64,000 nt of DNA from CADCUY01 sp964242735 (GTDB lineage Bacteria; Actinomycetota; Actinomycetes; Actinomycetales; Quadrisphaeraceae). Location: positions 1-64,000 of the forward strand of contig CAXTAK010000005.1 in NCBI GenBank assembly GCA_964242735.1. Reading direction: 5' to 3'. The position numbers and the translations under genes are program-made. Below, one piece after another: positions 7,883 to 16,487 of the stretch (position 1 is its first letter; the number at the start of each line of letters is the position of its first letter). The notes under the pieces are model-generated. The model was not told the origin of the DNA. It ran no database searches and worked only from the letters and a program-made list of their open reading frames with translations.

Positions 7883-8404
7883 TCACTCCAGGGACGCCCG
7901 CAGGCGCACGCCCCTGTCGGTGGCCTGCTGGCGCAGCGCGTCCTGGAACGCGGTCATCGCGGACCGCAGCGCCCCGGCCGCAGGCCCTTCCCCAGCGGCC
8001 AGGATGCGGACGGCGAGCAACCCGGCGTTGCGCGCACCCGCCACGGAGACGGTGGCCACCGGCACCCCGGCCGGCATCTGCACGATGGAGAGCAGCGAGT
8101 CCACTCCCCCGAGGTGGGTGAGGGGCACGGGAACCCCGATCACGGGCAGGGGCGTGACGGCGGCGAGCATCCCCGGCAGGTGGGCGGCGCCCCCGGCGCC
8201 GGCGATGAGCACGCGCAGCCCGCGCCCGGCGGCGTCCCGGCCGTGGTCGAGCATCTGCTGGGGCATCCGGTGCGCGGAGACGACGTCGACCTCGTGGGCG
8301 ACGTCGAACTCCGCGAGCACCTGTGCGGCCGCGGCCATCACGGGCCAGTCCGAGTCCGAGCCCATGACGATCCCGACCTGCGGAACCGGGGAGGTGCTGC
8401 TCAT
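7883..8404 (-). CDS. purE: N5-carboxyaminoimidazole ribonucleotide mutase, PurE
   Basis: A 173-aa class I PurE, which rearranges N5-CAIR to CAIR in purine synthesis. Diagnostic elements are VGIVMGSDSDWPVM at residues 10-23 (phosphate loop), SAHRMP near residue 44 with the catalytic His, and IAGAGGAAHLPGM near residue 68. The C-terminal ARNAGLLAVRIL helix is also typical. It lies 93 bp after purK on the same strand, and the two act in consecutive steps. A GACGAT hexamer 6 nt before the ATG is a weak version of the leaderless promoter seen elsewhere, so purE may also have its own transcript. Confidence 0.96.
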   Translation of the reverse strand: MSSTSPVPQVGIVMGSDSDWPVMAAAAQVLAEFDVAHEVDVVSAHRMPQQMLDHGRDAAGRGLRVLIAGAGGAAHLPGMLAAVTPLPVIGVPVPLTHLGGVDSLLSIVQMPAGVPVATVSVAGARNAGLLAVRILAAGEGPAAGALRSAMTAFQDALRQQATDRGVRLRASLE

Positions 8405-8497
8405 GGGCCGATCGTCGCAGGAGGCCCTGCCTGTCGTCGCCGTCCTGCAGCACGGGGCGACCTCACCCGTCGACCCTCACACGTCACCCGTGGACCG

Positions 8498-9706
8498 TTA
8501 CCCGTCGATCAGCCCCGTCATGAAGTCCCCCGCGTGCCGTGCCCGAGCTCGGACGTCATCGAGGTCGTCGCCGGTGACCGTGACGTGGCCCATCTTGCGA
8601 CCGGGGCGCCACGCCTTGCCGTACAGGTGGACCTTCACCCCCGGGTCGTGGGCCATCACGTGCAGGTAGGCGCGGAAGACGTCCGCGTGCTCGGCGCGCT
8701 GGGGGCCGAGGACGTTGACCATCACCGACCACGGCGACCGCGGGGCGACGTCCCCCAGCGGCAGGTCGAGCACCGCGCGCAGGTGCTGCTCGAACTGGCT
8801 GGTCACCGACCCGTCGATGCTCCAGTGCCCGCTGTTGTGGGGGCGCATGGCGAGCTCGTTGACGAGCACCCGCGCGCCCGTGCTGCCCGCGACCCCGGCG
8901 CTGTCGGCCACCTCGAAGCACTCCACGGCCATCACCCCGGTCACCCCCAGGTCCTCCGCCAGCGCCAGGGCCATCGCTGTCGCGGACGCCGCCACACCCG
9001 CGTCCAACCCCGGCGCGGGGGCGATCACCTCGTGGCAGACGCCCTCCACCTGCACCGTCTCCACCACCGGCCACGCCGCGGCCTGACCGGTGGGGCTGCG
9101 GGCCACCAGCACCGCCAGCTCGCGGGTGAAGGCCACCCGCTCCTCCGCCAGCAGGGGCTCCCCGGCGGCCCGGGCGAACCAGTCCGCGGCGTCCCGCGCG
9201 GCGTGGACCACCCGCACGCCCTTGCCGTCGTAACCGCCGCGGGGCGTCTTCAGCACCACCGGCCACCCCACCTCCTCGCCGAAGCGCGCGAGCGCCTCGA
9301 CGTCGGGGACCGGGGCCCACCGCGGTGAGGCGACGTCCAGGTCGGCGAGCCGTCGCCGCAGCACGAGCTTGTCCTGCGCGTGGAGCAGGGCATCAGGGCC
9401 GGGGTGCACGGCCACACCGCTCGCCGCGAGGGCCCGCAGGTGCTCGGTGGGCACCAGCTCGTGGTCCAGGGTCACGGCGGCGGCGCCGTCGGCGAGGGCC
9501 GTCAGCGCGGCCAGGTCGTCGGGGGCACCGAGCGGCGCGTCGACCACCACCCGCGCGGCGGAGTCGCCCGCGTCCTGGGCGAGCACCCGCAACCGCACCC
9601 CCAGCGCGATGGCCGCGGGGGCCATCATCCGGGCGAGCTGACCGGCGCCGACGACGGCGACGAGCGGACCCTCCCCCGGCTCGGGCGGCGACGCGGCGGG
9701 TGGCAC
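8498..9706 (-). CDS. purK: N5-carboxyaminoimidazole ribonucleotide synthase, PurK
   Basis: A 402-aa ATP-grasp enzyme that makes N5-CAIR from AIR, bicarbonate and ATP, feeding PurE. It shows the N-terminal AVVGAGQLARMM, the ATP-grasp segment VVLKTPRGGYDGKGV (near residue 155), a region around AVECFEV, and the family hallmark NELAMRPHNSGHW at about residue 275. The GTG at 9706 is supported by TAGGTT 8 nt upstream. The gene is divergent from the GtrA gene with only 63 bp between start codons. Confidence 0.96.
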   Translation of the reverse strand: MPPAASPPEPGEGPLVAVVGAGQLARMMAPAAIALGVRLRVLAQDAGDSAARVVVDAPLGAPDDLAALTALADGAAAVTLDHELVPTEHLRALAASGVAVHPGPDALLHAQDKLVLRRRLADLDVASPRWAPVPDVEALARFGEEVGWPVVLKTPRGGYDGKGVRVVHAARDAADWFARAAGEPLLAEERVAFTRELAVLVARSPTGQAAAWPVVETVQVEGVCHEVIAPAPGLDAGVAASATAMALALAEDLGVTGVMAVECFEVADSAGVAGSTGARVLVNELAMRPHNSGHWSIDGSVTSQFEQHLRAVLDLPLGDVAPRSPWSVMVNVLGPQRAEHADVFRAYLHVMAHDPGVKVHLYGKAWRPGRKMGHVTVTGDDLDDVRARARHAGDFMTGLIDG

Positions 9707-9714
9707 GGGCAGGG

Positions 9715-9720
9715 AACCTA
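9715..9720 (-). promoter_or_regulatory. Leaderless -10 (TAGGTT) for purK
   Basis: TAGGTT reads leftward 8 nt before the purK GTG. Together with 9758-9763 it makes a compact back-to-back promoter pair. Confidence 0.45.
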
Positions 9721-9757
9721 CCTGGCGGGAAGCGCCTCGGCGGTGGGCGCGGGGTCA

Positions 9758-9763
9758 TACGCT
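9758..9763 (+). promoter_or_regulatory. Leaderless -10 (TACGCT) for the GtrA gene
   Basis: TACGCT lies 6 nt before the GTG at 9770. Confidence 0.45.
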
Positions 9764-9769
9764 CCTCCG

Positions 9770-10429
9770 GTGCCCGTGGCCAGCTCGACCCGGTACGACC
9801 AGCCCGGAGGGCGCCCGGGCCCGGGTCGACCGGGGTCGACCAAGTCGGGAGAGGGCCCCGCACGAGCGCGGCAGGCGCTCGTGCGGTGGCGTCCCGTGCG
9901 GTGGGCCGGGCGCACGTGGCGGGCCCTGCACCGCCAGCTCGGCCGGTTCGGGGTCGTCGGCGCCCTCGCCTACGTCGTCGACGTCGGCACGTTCAACCTG
10001 CTCAGCTACGGCGCCGGTGGCGCCGGCGGGTGGCTCGAGGGGGCGCCGCTGACCGCCAAGACCCTCTCGGTGGGCATCGCCACGGGGGTGGCGTGGGCGG
10101 GGAACCGGTGGTGGACGTTCCGGGACCGGCGCCGTCCGGCCCTGCTGCCGGAGCTGGGGCTCTTCGTCGCCATGAACGGCGCCGCGCTGGCCATCTCGTT
10201 GGCGTGCCTGGCCTTCACCGTGCACGTGCTCGGCCTGACGGGGCCGGTGGCGGCCAACACCTCCGCCAACATCGTCGGGGTCGGGCTGGGCACGGTGTTC
10301 CGCTTCTACGCCTACCGCACCTGGGTCTTCCGCGGGGCCCAGCCGACGGGGGCCCAGCCGACCGGGGGCAGTGGGGCGAACGGGGGCACTGGGGCGACCG
10401 GGGGCAGTGGGGCGACCGAGGAGCGGTGA
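9770..10429 (+). CDS. GtrA-family membrane protein
   Basis: A 219-aa protein with a basic N-terminal tail of about 55 residues, four membrane helices typical of the GtrA/DPMS family (about residues 62-185), and a Gly/Thr/Ala-rich tail. Recognisable motifs are FGVVGALAYVVDVGTFNLL at the first helix, GNRWWTF after the second and FRFYAYRTWVF after the fourth. GtrA proteins are thought to help polyprenyl-linked sugars cross the membrane or to anchor a partner glycosyltransferase. Its position beside purK matches M. tuberculosis Rv3277 (from memory). The last 30 residues come from short tandem repeats and are probably dispensable. Confidence 0.88.
   Translation: MPVASSTRYDQPGGRPGPGRPGSTKSGEGPARARQALVRWRPVRWAGRTWRALHRQLGRFGVVGALAYVVDVGTFNLLSYGAGGAGGWLEGAPLTAKTLSVGIATGVAWAGNRWWTFRDRRRPALLPELGLFVAMNGAALAISLACLAFTVHVLGLTGPVAANTSANIVGVGLGTVFRFYAYRTWVFRGAQPTGAQPTGGSGANGGTGATGGSGATEER
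10364..10417 (+). repeat. 18-bp coding tandem repeat, three copies
   Basis: Three in-frame copies of gggggcagtggggcgaac-like units (10364-10381, 10382-10399, 10400-10417) encode Gly-Gly-Ser/Thr-Gly-Ala-Asn/Thr near the end of the GtrA protein. A 15-bp duplication encoding Ala-Gln-Pro-Thr-Gly precedes them. Confidence 0.85.
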
Positions 10430-10441
10430 GCCGGCCGGGCC

Positions 10442-11788
10442 TCAGGCGCGGCGCAGGAAGATCCCGAAGACCGGTGGCGCCCGCCGCACCAGCTCGAGCC
10501 GGCCACCCTCGGCGACGACGAGGTCGCGGGCCACGGCCAGGCCGAGTCCGGTGCCCGCGCCGCCGCTGACCCGGCGCTCGAAGGCCCGCTGCCCCAGCGG
10601 CTCGGGGATGCCCGGCCCCTCGTCGCCGACCTCCAGCACCACCCAGGCGTGCTGGTCTGTGCGGGTGCGCACGCTGACCCGACCGGCCCCGTGCGTCAGG
10701 GCGTTCTCCAGCAGGGTCGCCAGCGCCTGCGCCACGGGACCCGGAGCGGCGAGGACAGCCGTCGCGGCGTCCGGGGCCACGACGTCCAGGCGCCGCCCCG
10801 CGCGGGCGAAGACCGGCGCCCACTCCTGGGCCTGCTGGGCCACCACCGCGCCCAGGTCGTGCCGGGCGCCCGCGCCGCCACCCCCGCTGCCGGGTGATCC
10901 GTCACCGCTGCCCGTGCGGCTGCTCGTGCGGCTGCGGGCCAGGAGGTCCTCGACGACGGACGTCAGCCGCTCCACCTGGCTCAGCGCCACCTGCGCCTCG
11001 TGGGCCGTCGCCGGCTCCCCCGTCGTCGCCACGATCTCCTCCAGGCGCATCGACAGCGCCGTCAGGGGGGTGCGCAGCTGGTGGCTGGCGTCAGCGGAGA
11101 AGTCGCGCTCAGCGGCGAGGACCCGCGAGATGCGCCGGGCGGACGCCTCCAGCGCCCCCGCCACCTGGTCGACCTCCTCGACGCCGGTCGGCGGTCGGCC
11201 CGGCGGCACCCGGCCCGCGCCGAGCAGCTCCGCCGTCGCGGCCAGGTCGGTCAGGGGTCTCACCATCCGCCGGGCCTGCACCTGCGCCAGCGCCCACCCC
11301 GCCGCCACCGCCCCCGCCGCCAGCGCCGCCACCAGCACCACCAGGCGCAGCTCCGCCGCCCAGAGCTGACCGGCGCTCACGCTGACCTCCACGGCCACCC
11401 CACCGCTGCGCGCCTCCCCCCGCACACCGCCCAGCGGCCCCCGGCCGCCGTCATCGACCACCGTCCCCCCCACCGCCCCCGCGTCGTCCCCGGTGCCCGG
11501 CCCGCGCTGCAGCAGGTCGCCGCCGGGGACCTGGGCGCGCACCCGCGCCGGCCACGGGGCGCCGGGGGCGTCGTCGCTGACGGAGGGGTCCAGGGCCTCC
11601 ACGCCCACCGGCGCGCCGACCTCCACGAGCTGGTCGAGCTCGAGCGCGAGGGCGTCCGCGCGGGCGGTGGCGCTGCGCTGGGCGTCCGCGCGGGTGAGGC
11701 CGACGCCGGCGACGGCCAGCGGCACTCCCAGCAGGACCACCGCGAATATGACCGAGGACAGCGTGGCCGCCAGCACCCTGCGCAGCAC
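10442..11788 (-). CDS. Two-component sensor histidine kinase
   Basis: A 448-aa membrane kinase. Helices near residues 10-32 and 145-165 flank an extracytoplasmic domain of about 110 residues. A HAMP domain follows, then the DHp helix with the phosphoacceptor motif DASHQLRTPL (His near residue 238). The ATPase domain has LLENALTHG (N box), DEGPGIP (G1) and GTGLGLAVA (G2). A Ser/Gly-rich insert of about 20 residues separates the DHp and ATPase domains. It lies 18 bp after its response regulator on the same strand. The signal is unknown. Confidence 0.93.
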   Translation of the reverse strand: MLRRVLAATLSSVIFAVVLLGVPLAVAGVGLTRADAQRSATARADALALELDQLVEVGAPVGVEALDPSVSDDAPGAPWPARVRAQVPGGDLLQRGPGTGDDAGAVGGTVVDDGGRGPLGGVRGEARSGGVAVEVSVSAGQLWAAELRLVVLVAALAAGAVAAGWALAQVQARRMVRPLTDLAATAELLGAGRVPPGRPPTGVEEVDQVAGALEASARRISRVLAAERDFSADASHQLRTPLTALSMRLEEIVATTGEPATAHEAQVALSQVERLTSVVEDLLARSRTSSRTGSGDGSPGSGGGGAGARHDLGAVVAQQAQEWAPVFARAGRRLDVVAPDAATAVLAAPGPVAQALATLLENALTHGAGRVSVRTRTDQHAWVVLEVGDEGPGIPEPLGQRAFERRVSGGAGTGLGLAVARDLVVAEGGRLELVRRAPPVFGIFLRRA

Positions 11789-11806
11789 CGGGACCGCCCG
11801 TCCCGC

Positions 11807-12589
11807 TCAGTCCCGCTCGAAGCGGAAGCCCACCCCGCGCACGGTGGTGATCAGCCGGGGGTGGTGCCCCGCCGGCACGGGGTCGTCGAGCTTGCGGCGC
11901 AACCAGCTGACGTGCATGTCGAGGGTCTTGGTGGAGCCGAACCAGTCGCTGCCCCACACCTGGTCCATCAGCGTCGTGCGGCCCACCACCGTGCCCGCCG
12001 CGCGCAGCAGCACCCGCAGCAGCTCGAACTCCTTGGCCGACAGGCGCAGCTCGACGCCGTCCTTCCACACCCGGTGACTGCCCTGGTCCATCGAGACCAG
12101 CCCGACGGTGAGCACCGACCGCGCGCCGAGGGGGTCGTCGTCGCGCGCCCCCTCGGGGCCGGCGCGACGCAGCAGCGCCCGCAGGCGCGCCAGGAGCTCG
12201 GGGAGGCGGAAGGGCTTGGTGAGGTGGTCGTCGGCTCCGGCGTCCAGGCCGATGACCAGGTCGGCCTCCTCCGCGCGGGCGGTCAGCACCAGGAACGGCA
12301 GCGACGAGCCGGCCTCCCGGGTGCGGCGCACCAGGTCGAGGCCGTCGCCGTCGGGCAGGCCGCGGTCGAGGACCACGACGTCGACCGGACGGCGACCGCC
12401 GCTGCTGCTGGTGCTCCCGCTGTCGCGAGCACCGTGACCGCCGCTGTCGTGGTCACCGTCGCCGGTGATCGCCGCCGCGGCCGCCGCGAGGGTGCCCACG
12501 GCGTCGACGTCGTAGCCCTCGCGAGCCAGAGCGCGGGTCAGCGGGTCGGTGATGGCCGAGTCGTCCTCGACCACCAGCACACGCGCCAC
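11807..12589 (-). CDS. OmpR-family response regulator with receiver insertion
   Basis: A 260-aa regulator. The receiver shows VLVVEDD at the N-terminus, the phosphoacceptor Asp at residue 75 in VVVLDRGLPDGDG, a conserved Thr in LVLTARAE and the KPF lysine. The C-terminal winged-helix DNA-binding domain ends in TLDMHVSWLRRKL and RGVGFRFE. The phosphoacceptor is about 22 residues later than usual because an Asp/Gly/Ser-rich insert (about 43-66) precedes its strand. The GTG is supported by TACGAT 6 nt upstream. It heads the operon with the kinase; its target genes are not evident. Confidence 0.94.
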   Translation of the reverse strand: MARVLVVEDDSAITDPLTRALAREGYDVDAVGTLAAAAAAITGDGDHDSGGHGARDSGSTSSSGGRRPVDVVVLDRGLPDGDGLDLVRRTREAGSSLPFLVLTARAEEADLVIGLDAGADDHLTKPFRLPELLARLRALLRRAGPEGARDDDPLGARSVLTVGLVSMDQGSHRVWKDGVELRLSAKEFELLRVLLRAAGTVVGRTTLMDQVWGSDWFGSTKTLDMHVSWLRRKLDDPVPAGHHPRLITTVRGVGFRFERD

Positions 12590-12595
12590 GGCCGC

Positions 12596-12601
12596 ATCGT
12601 A
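12596..12601 (-). promoter_or_regulatory. Leaderless -10 (TACGAT) for the response regulator
   Basis: TACGAT reads leftward 6 nt before the GTG at 12589. Confidence 0.45.
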
Positions 12602-12612
12602 GGAGCCAGGAG

Positions 12613-12632
12613 GCGGGGTCGAGCGACCCCGC
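12613..12632 (-). terminator. GC-rich hairpin between birA and the response regulator
   Basis: A 9-bp perfect inverted repeat, gcggggtcg/cgaccccgc, with two bases between. It lies after the birA stop and before the promoter of the next gene. There is no T-tract, so intrinsic termination is only plausible. A direct repeat gacgccggcgcgtc occurs nearby and again at the birA end. Confidence 0.35.
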
Positions 12633-12699
12633 GACCGGACGCCGGCGCGTCGGCACCGGGTCGACGGCGGCGCACCGGGAGCAGGTGGACGCCGGCGCG

Positions 12700-13539
12700 T
12701 CAGCGCACGTGGACGACATCGCCCGCCGAGACGGCGAGCGGCCCGTCGGCGGTGGCGAGCACCAGCTGGCCGTCGTCGTCGAGGTCGTGCCCGGTGCCCG
12801 GGACCCGCCTACCACCGGGGAGGTCCACCACGACCTCCCGGCCGAGGGTGGCGCACACGGCCCGCACCCGGTCACCCAGCCCGGACGCCGCGGGGTCGCC
12901 ACCCGCGGCGGTCCACCGCGCCACCTCCGCGGCCAGGGAGCGCAGCAGCGAGCGCAGCAGGACGTCGCGGTCGGTCACGGACGCGCCAGCCAGCTCCAGC
13001 GACGTCGCGGTGGGCACGGGCAGCTCCGCGGCGGTGAGGGTGACGTTGAGCCCGATGCCGATCACGACGCCGCCCCCGCTGGTCTCGTCGGGCGCACCGG
13101 GCAGGGTCTCGGCCAGGACGCCAGCGACCTTCCGACCTCCCAGCAGGACGTCGTTGGGCCACTTCAGCTCAGCGCCCTCGCCCAGCACCTCGACCACCGC
13201 CAATCCGGCGAGCAGCGGCAGCCACGACCACCGGTGCTGATGCACGGCGGCCCGGTCCGGGCGCACGAGCACCGAGGTGGCGAGCCCCGAGCGCGGAGGG
13301 GCGCTCCACGCACGACCCGCCCGGCCGCGCCCGGCGCTCTGGTGCTCGGCGGTGAGCACCGACAGGTGCGGCCAGTCCGCGGGGTGGGCGACCGCGGCGG
13401 CGATCAGGTCGGCGTTGGTCGAGCCGACGTCGTCGCGCACCTCCAGGCGCCCCAGCGGGCCCGCGGGCGCCACCAGCGACTCGCGCAGGGCCGCCGCCCG
13501 CAGGGGTGGGCGGCGCAGGTCGGTGTAGGGGCTGGGCAC
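12700..13539 (-). CDS. birA: Biotin--[acetyl-CoA carboxylase] ligase
   Basis: A 279-aa enzyme that activates biotin with ATP and attaches it to the biotin carrier domain; the substrate is presumably the BCCP domain encoded at 25.4-27.2 kb. Motifs include the biotin-binding DVGSTNADL near residue 36, the GRGRAGRAW loop near residue 70, LKWPNDVLL and a KVAGVLAE segment. A C-terminal SH3-like domain ends the protein. There is no N-terminal helix-turn-helix, so it is a group I ligase and not a repressor. The GTG at 13539 is preceded 6 nt by GACGCT, a weak leaderless -10. Confidence 0.95.
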   Translation of the reverse strand: MPSPYTDLRRPPLRAAALRESLVAPAGPLGRLEVRDDVGSTNADLIAAAVAHPADWPHLSVLTAEHQSAGRGRAGRAWSAPPRSGLATSVLVRPDRAAVHQHRWSWLPLLAGLAVVEVLGEGAELKWPNDVLLGGRKVAGVLAETLPGAPDETSGGGVVIGIGLNVTLTAAELPVPTATSLELAGASVTDRDVLLRSLLRSLAAEVARWTAAGGDPAASGLGDRVRAVCATLGREVVVDLPGGRRVPGTGHDLDDDGQLVLATADGPLAVSAGDVVHVR

Positions 13540-13695
13540 CGCCGCAGCGTCGCACGGGGCACGACACCGGCGGGCGGGTCCGGGGGTGCGCCTGCCCGAT
13601 CGCGGGCCCCGGGAGCGCAGCCGGGCGGCGCGCCGGCCCGCCCCCGGGAAGCGCCCCGGGAGGTGTGCCGCGAGCGGTGGGTGCAGGCTCGGGCC

Positions 13696-14607
13696 GTGCC
13701 TCGCGCTGAGCAGCTGACCCCGCCCGTCGCCGAGCACGGGGAGGGCCCGGTGTGGGACGCCGCTGGCGCCCAGCTGCTCAGCGTCGACATGGAGCGCGGC
13801 GTCCTCGTGCGCTACGACCCCGTCACCGGTCGCGTCGTCCACCACCAGGTCGCCGACGTCCTCGCGTGCCTGCGCCCCCGCAGCCGCGGCGGGTGGGTGG
13901 TCGCCGCCGAGCGCCGCTTCGCCGTCCTGGAGCAGGTGCCGACCGGCTTCGGCACGGATGCGGACGTGGAGCCCGGCGCAGACGGGACCGCCCTGACCGC
14001 CTCCATGCTCCCGCCGCTGTGGGAGCGCGGGCCGGTGCGCTTCAACGAGGGCGCCTGCGACCCGCAGGGCCGGTTCTGGGTGGGGTCGATGGCCTACGAC
14101 CAGGCGCAGGACGGCGGCTCGCTGTGGCGGCTCGACGTCGACGGCAGCGCCCACGTCGTCCTGCCCGACGTGACGGTCTCCAACGGCCTGGTCTGGACGG
14201 GCGAGGACACCGCCTGGTACGTCGACACGCCCACCCGGCGCGTCGACGTCCTGGTCACCGACCCCACCACCGGGCAGGTGCTCGACCGGCGCCCCTTCGT
14301 GACCGTGCCCGAGACCGCCGGGGGCAGGCCGGACGGGTTGGCGAGGGACGTCGAGGGAGGGCTGTGGGTCGCCCTGTTCGGCGCCGGCGCGGTGCACCAC
14401 TACGACCGCGACGGGCACCTGCTGGAGGTGGTCGAGGTCGGGACCAGCTCGACCACCGCGTGCACCTTCGGCGGCCCGGACGCCACGACGCTGTACGTCA
14501 CCACCTCCACGCAGGGACTGGAGCCGGGTCAGGAGCCCGCCGCCGGGGCGCTGTTCGCGCACGAGGCGGGCGTCGCGGGCGAGCCGGTGCTGCCGTACGC
14601 GGGCTGA
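13696..14607 (+). CDS. SMP-30/gluconolactonase/LRE family hydrolase
   Basis: A 303-aa six-bladed propeller protein of the SMP-30 family. Metal-binding positions are visible as EGPVWD near residue 16, FNEGACDPQGRFWVG near residue 115, SNGLVWT near residue 157 and PDGLARD near residue 213. Members hydrolyse sugar lactones or other lactones using one divalent cation; the substrate cannot be predicted here. It has no signal peptide. It is divergent from birA and stands alone. CAGGCT 6 nt before the GTG fits a weak leaderless promoter; a GTG at 13681 is an alternative start. Confidence 0.85.
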   Translation: MPRAEQLTPPVAEHGEGPVWDAAGAQLLSVDMERGVLVRYDPVTGRVVHHQVADVLACLRPRSRGGWVVAAERRFAVLEQVPTGFGTDADVEPGADGTALTASMLPPLWERGPVRFNEGACDPQGRFWVGSMAYDQAQDGGSLWRLDVDGSAHVVLPDVTVSNGLVWTGEDTAWYVDTPTRRVDVLVTDPTTGQVLDRRPFVTVPETAGGRPDGLARDVEGGLWVALFGAGAVHHYDRDGHLLEVVEVGTSSTTACTFGGPDATTLYVTTSTQGLEPGQEPAAGALFAHEAGVAGEPVLPYAG

Positions 14608-14629
14608 GGGCTCGGGCTCCGCTGAGCAC

Positions 14630-14635
14630 TACGCT
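14630..14635 (+). promoter_or_regulatory. Leaderless -10 (TACGCT) for the carboxylase beta gene
   Basis: TACGCT lies 8 nt before the GTG at 14644, in a 13-base block identical to the one at 7602-7614. Confidence 0.45.
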
Positions 14636-14643
14636 CGGCGGCC

Positions 14644-16266
14644 GTGCCCCGCAGTGACCCCGACACCCAGCTCGACAGCGGGCCCAGCGGTGATCTCGGC
14701 GGACCCGACCTGCACACCACCGCCGGGCGCCTCACCGCCATGGGGCACCGGCTCGAGGCGGCGGCCGCCGGCTCACCGGAGGCGGTCGCGCGCCAGCGCG
14801 CCAAGGGCAAGGGCACCGCGCGCGAGCGCGTCGCGGCGCTGGTGGACGAGGACAGCTTCGTCGAGACCGGCGCCCTGGTGCGCAGCAGGGCCAGCGGTGG
14901 TGACGGCGACGGGGTCGTGACGGGGCACGCCACCGTCGACGGGCGCGCGGTGTGCGTCTACGCCCAGGACTTCACCGTCGTCGGCGGCAGCCTCGGGGAG
15001 CAGCACGGCGCGAAGATCGCCGCCGTGATGGACCTGGCGCTGAGGATCGGGGCGCCGGTGGTGGGCATCACCGACTCCGGCGGGGCTCGCATCCAGGAGG
15101 GGGTCGACTCCCTCGCGGCCTACGGGGAGGTCTTCCGGCGCAACGTCGCGGCGTCCGGGGTGGTCCCCCAGGTCTCCGTGGTCATGGGCCCCTGCGCGGG
15201 CGGCGCGGTCTACTCCCCCGCCGTGACCGACCTCGTGGTGGTGGTCGAGGGCACCAGCCACATGTTCGTCACCGGTCCGGACGTGATCGCCGCCGTCACG
15301 GGCGAGGACGTCGGCATGGAGGAGCTCGGGGGCGCCCGCACCCACGCCGCGCTCACCGGCGTCGCCCACCACCTGGCCCCGACCGAGGCCGAGGCGCTCG
15401 CCTGGGTGAGGGACGTTCTCGCGCACCTGCCGAGCAACAACCTCTCCGAGGCGCCGGTGCTGGCCCCCCTCGACGGCTCGGACCCGCTGGTGACCACCGC
15501 TGAGGACCTCGCGCTGGACGCGCTGGTGCCCGACTCCCCCCACCAGCCCTACGACGTCCGGGTGGTGCTCAGCGCGGTCCTCGACGACGGGGAGCTGCTG
15601 GAGGTGCACGAGCTGTTCGCGCCCAACGTGGTCGTGGGCTTCGGGCGCGTCGAGGGCCGCAGCGTCGGCGTCGTGGCGAACCAGCCCACCCACCTCGCCG
15701 GCACCCTGGACATCGACGCCTCCGAGAAGGCCGCGCGCTTCGTGCGCCTGTGCGACGCGTTCGGCCTGCCGGTGCTGACCTTCGTCGACGTGCCGGGGTT
15801 CCTGCCGGGCACCGACCAGGAGCACCGCGGCATCATCCGGCGGGGTGCGAAGCTGCTGTACGCCTACGCGGAGGCGACCGTGCCGCTGGTCACCGTCATC
15901 CTGCGCAAGGCCTACGGGGGGGCGTACATCGTCATGGGGTCCAAGCACCTGGGGGCTGACGTGAACCTGGCGTGGCCGAGCGCGCAGATCGCGGTGATGG
16001 GTGCGCAGGGCGCGGTCGGGATCCTGCACCGGCGGACCCTGTCGGCGGCCGCGGCGGCGGGGCAGGACGTCGAGGCCCGGCGCGCGGAGCTGGTCGACGA
16101 GTACGAGACGACGCTGGCGACGCCGTACCAGGCGGCGGAGCGCGGGTACCTCGACGCCGTCCTGGCGCCGTCGCAGACCCGACCGGCGGTGGTGCGGGCG
16201 CTGCGGACCCTGCGGACCAAGCGCGGGTCGCTGCCGCCGAAGAAGCACGGGAACATCCCCCTGTGA
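14644..16266 (+). CDS. pccB: Acyl-CoA (propionyl-CoA) carboxylase beta subunit
   Basis: A 540-aa carboxyltransferase subunit that moves the carboxyl group from carboxybiotin to acyl-CoA. It shows both crotonase-like halves: GGSLGEQHGAKIAAVMDLAL and GGARIQEG with an oxyanion-forming GPCAGGAVYSPA in the first, and PGFLPGTDQE, AYGGAYIVM and AQGAVGIL in the second. The C-terminus LPPKKHGNIPL is typical of actinobacterial PccB/AccD5. The stop overlaps the epsilon subunit start. Malonyl-CoA or methylmalonyl-CoA may be the product; the residue that would decide acyl length was not assigned. Confidence 0.95.
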   Translation: MPRSDPDTQLDSGPSGDLGGPDLHTTAGRLTAMGHRLEAAAAGSPEAVARQRAKGKGTARERVAALVDEDSFVETGALVRSRASGGDGDGVVTGHATVDGRAVCVYAQDFTVVGGSLGEQHGAKIAAVMDLALRIGAPVVGITDSGGARIQEGVDSLAAYGEVFRRNVAASGVVPQVSVVMGPCAGGAVYSPAVTDLVVVVEGTSHMFVTGPDVIAAVTGEDVGMEELGGARTHAALTGVAHHLAPTEAEALAWVRDVLAHLPSNNLSEAPVLAPLDGSDPLVTTAEDLALDALVPDSPHQPYDVRVVLSAVLDDGELLEVHELFAPNVVVGFGRVEGRSVGVVANQPTHLAGTLDIDASEKAARFVRLCDAFGLPVLTFVDVPGFLPGTDQEHRGIIRRGAKLLYAYAEATVPLVTVILRKAYGGAYIVMGSKHLGADVNLAWPSAQIAVMGAQGAVGILHRRTLSAAAAAGQDVEARRAELVDEYETTLATPYQAAERGYLDAVLAPSQTRPAVVRALRTLRTKRGSLPPKKHGNIPL

Positions 16267-16487
16267 CCACCGCCGGCCCGCCCCTGCTGACCGTGCTCCG
16301 CGGCGCCCCGACGCCGGAGGAGGTGGCGGCGCTCGTCGCGGCGCTGTCCCTGCTGCGCGCGAGCGCCACCGCCCCGCCACCACCGATCAGCCGATGGGGT
16401 GATCGTGCGACCGGGCTGCGGGCGCCGATGCCCGCGGGTGACGGCGCGGCCGGTGCCGGGTCGGGCGCGTGGCGGGCGGCGGGGTGA
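16263..16487 (+). CDS. accE: Acyl-CoA carboxylase epsilon subunit
   Basis: A 74-aa protein starting at a GTG that overlaps the beta subunit stop (GTGA). The first 35 residues match the epsilon-subunit core: LLTVLRGAPTPEEVAALVAAL, which forms the helix that holds alpha and beta subunits together in actinomycete carboxylases. The rest is Ala/Gly/Arg-rich and poorly conserved, but a Trp-containing ISRWGDR-like element is kept. Stop and start overlap again with the following TPM-domain gene. Confidence 0.88.
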   Translation: MTTAGPPLLTVLRGAPTPEEVAALVAALSLLRASATAPPPPISRWGDRATGLRAPMPAGDGAAGAGSGAWRAAG

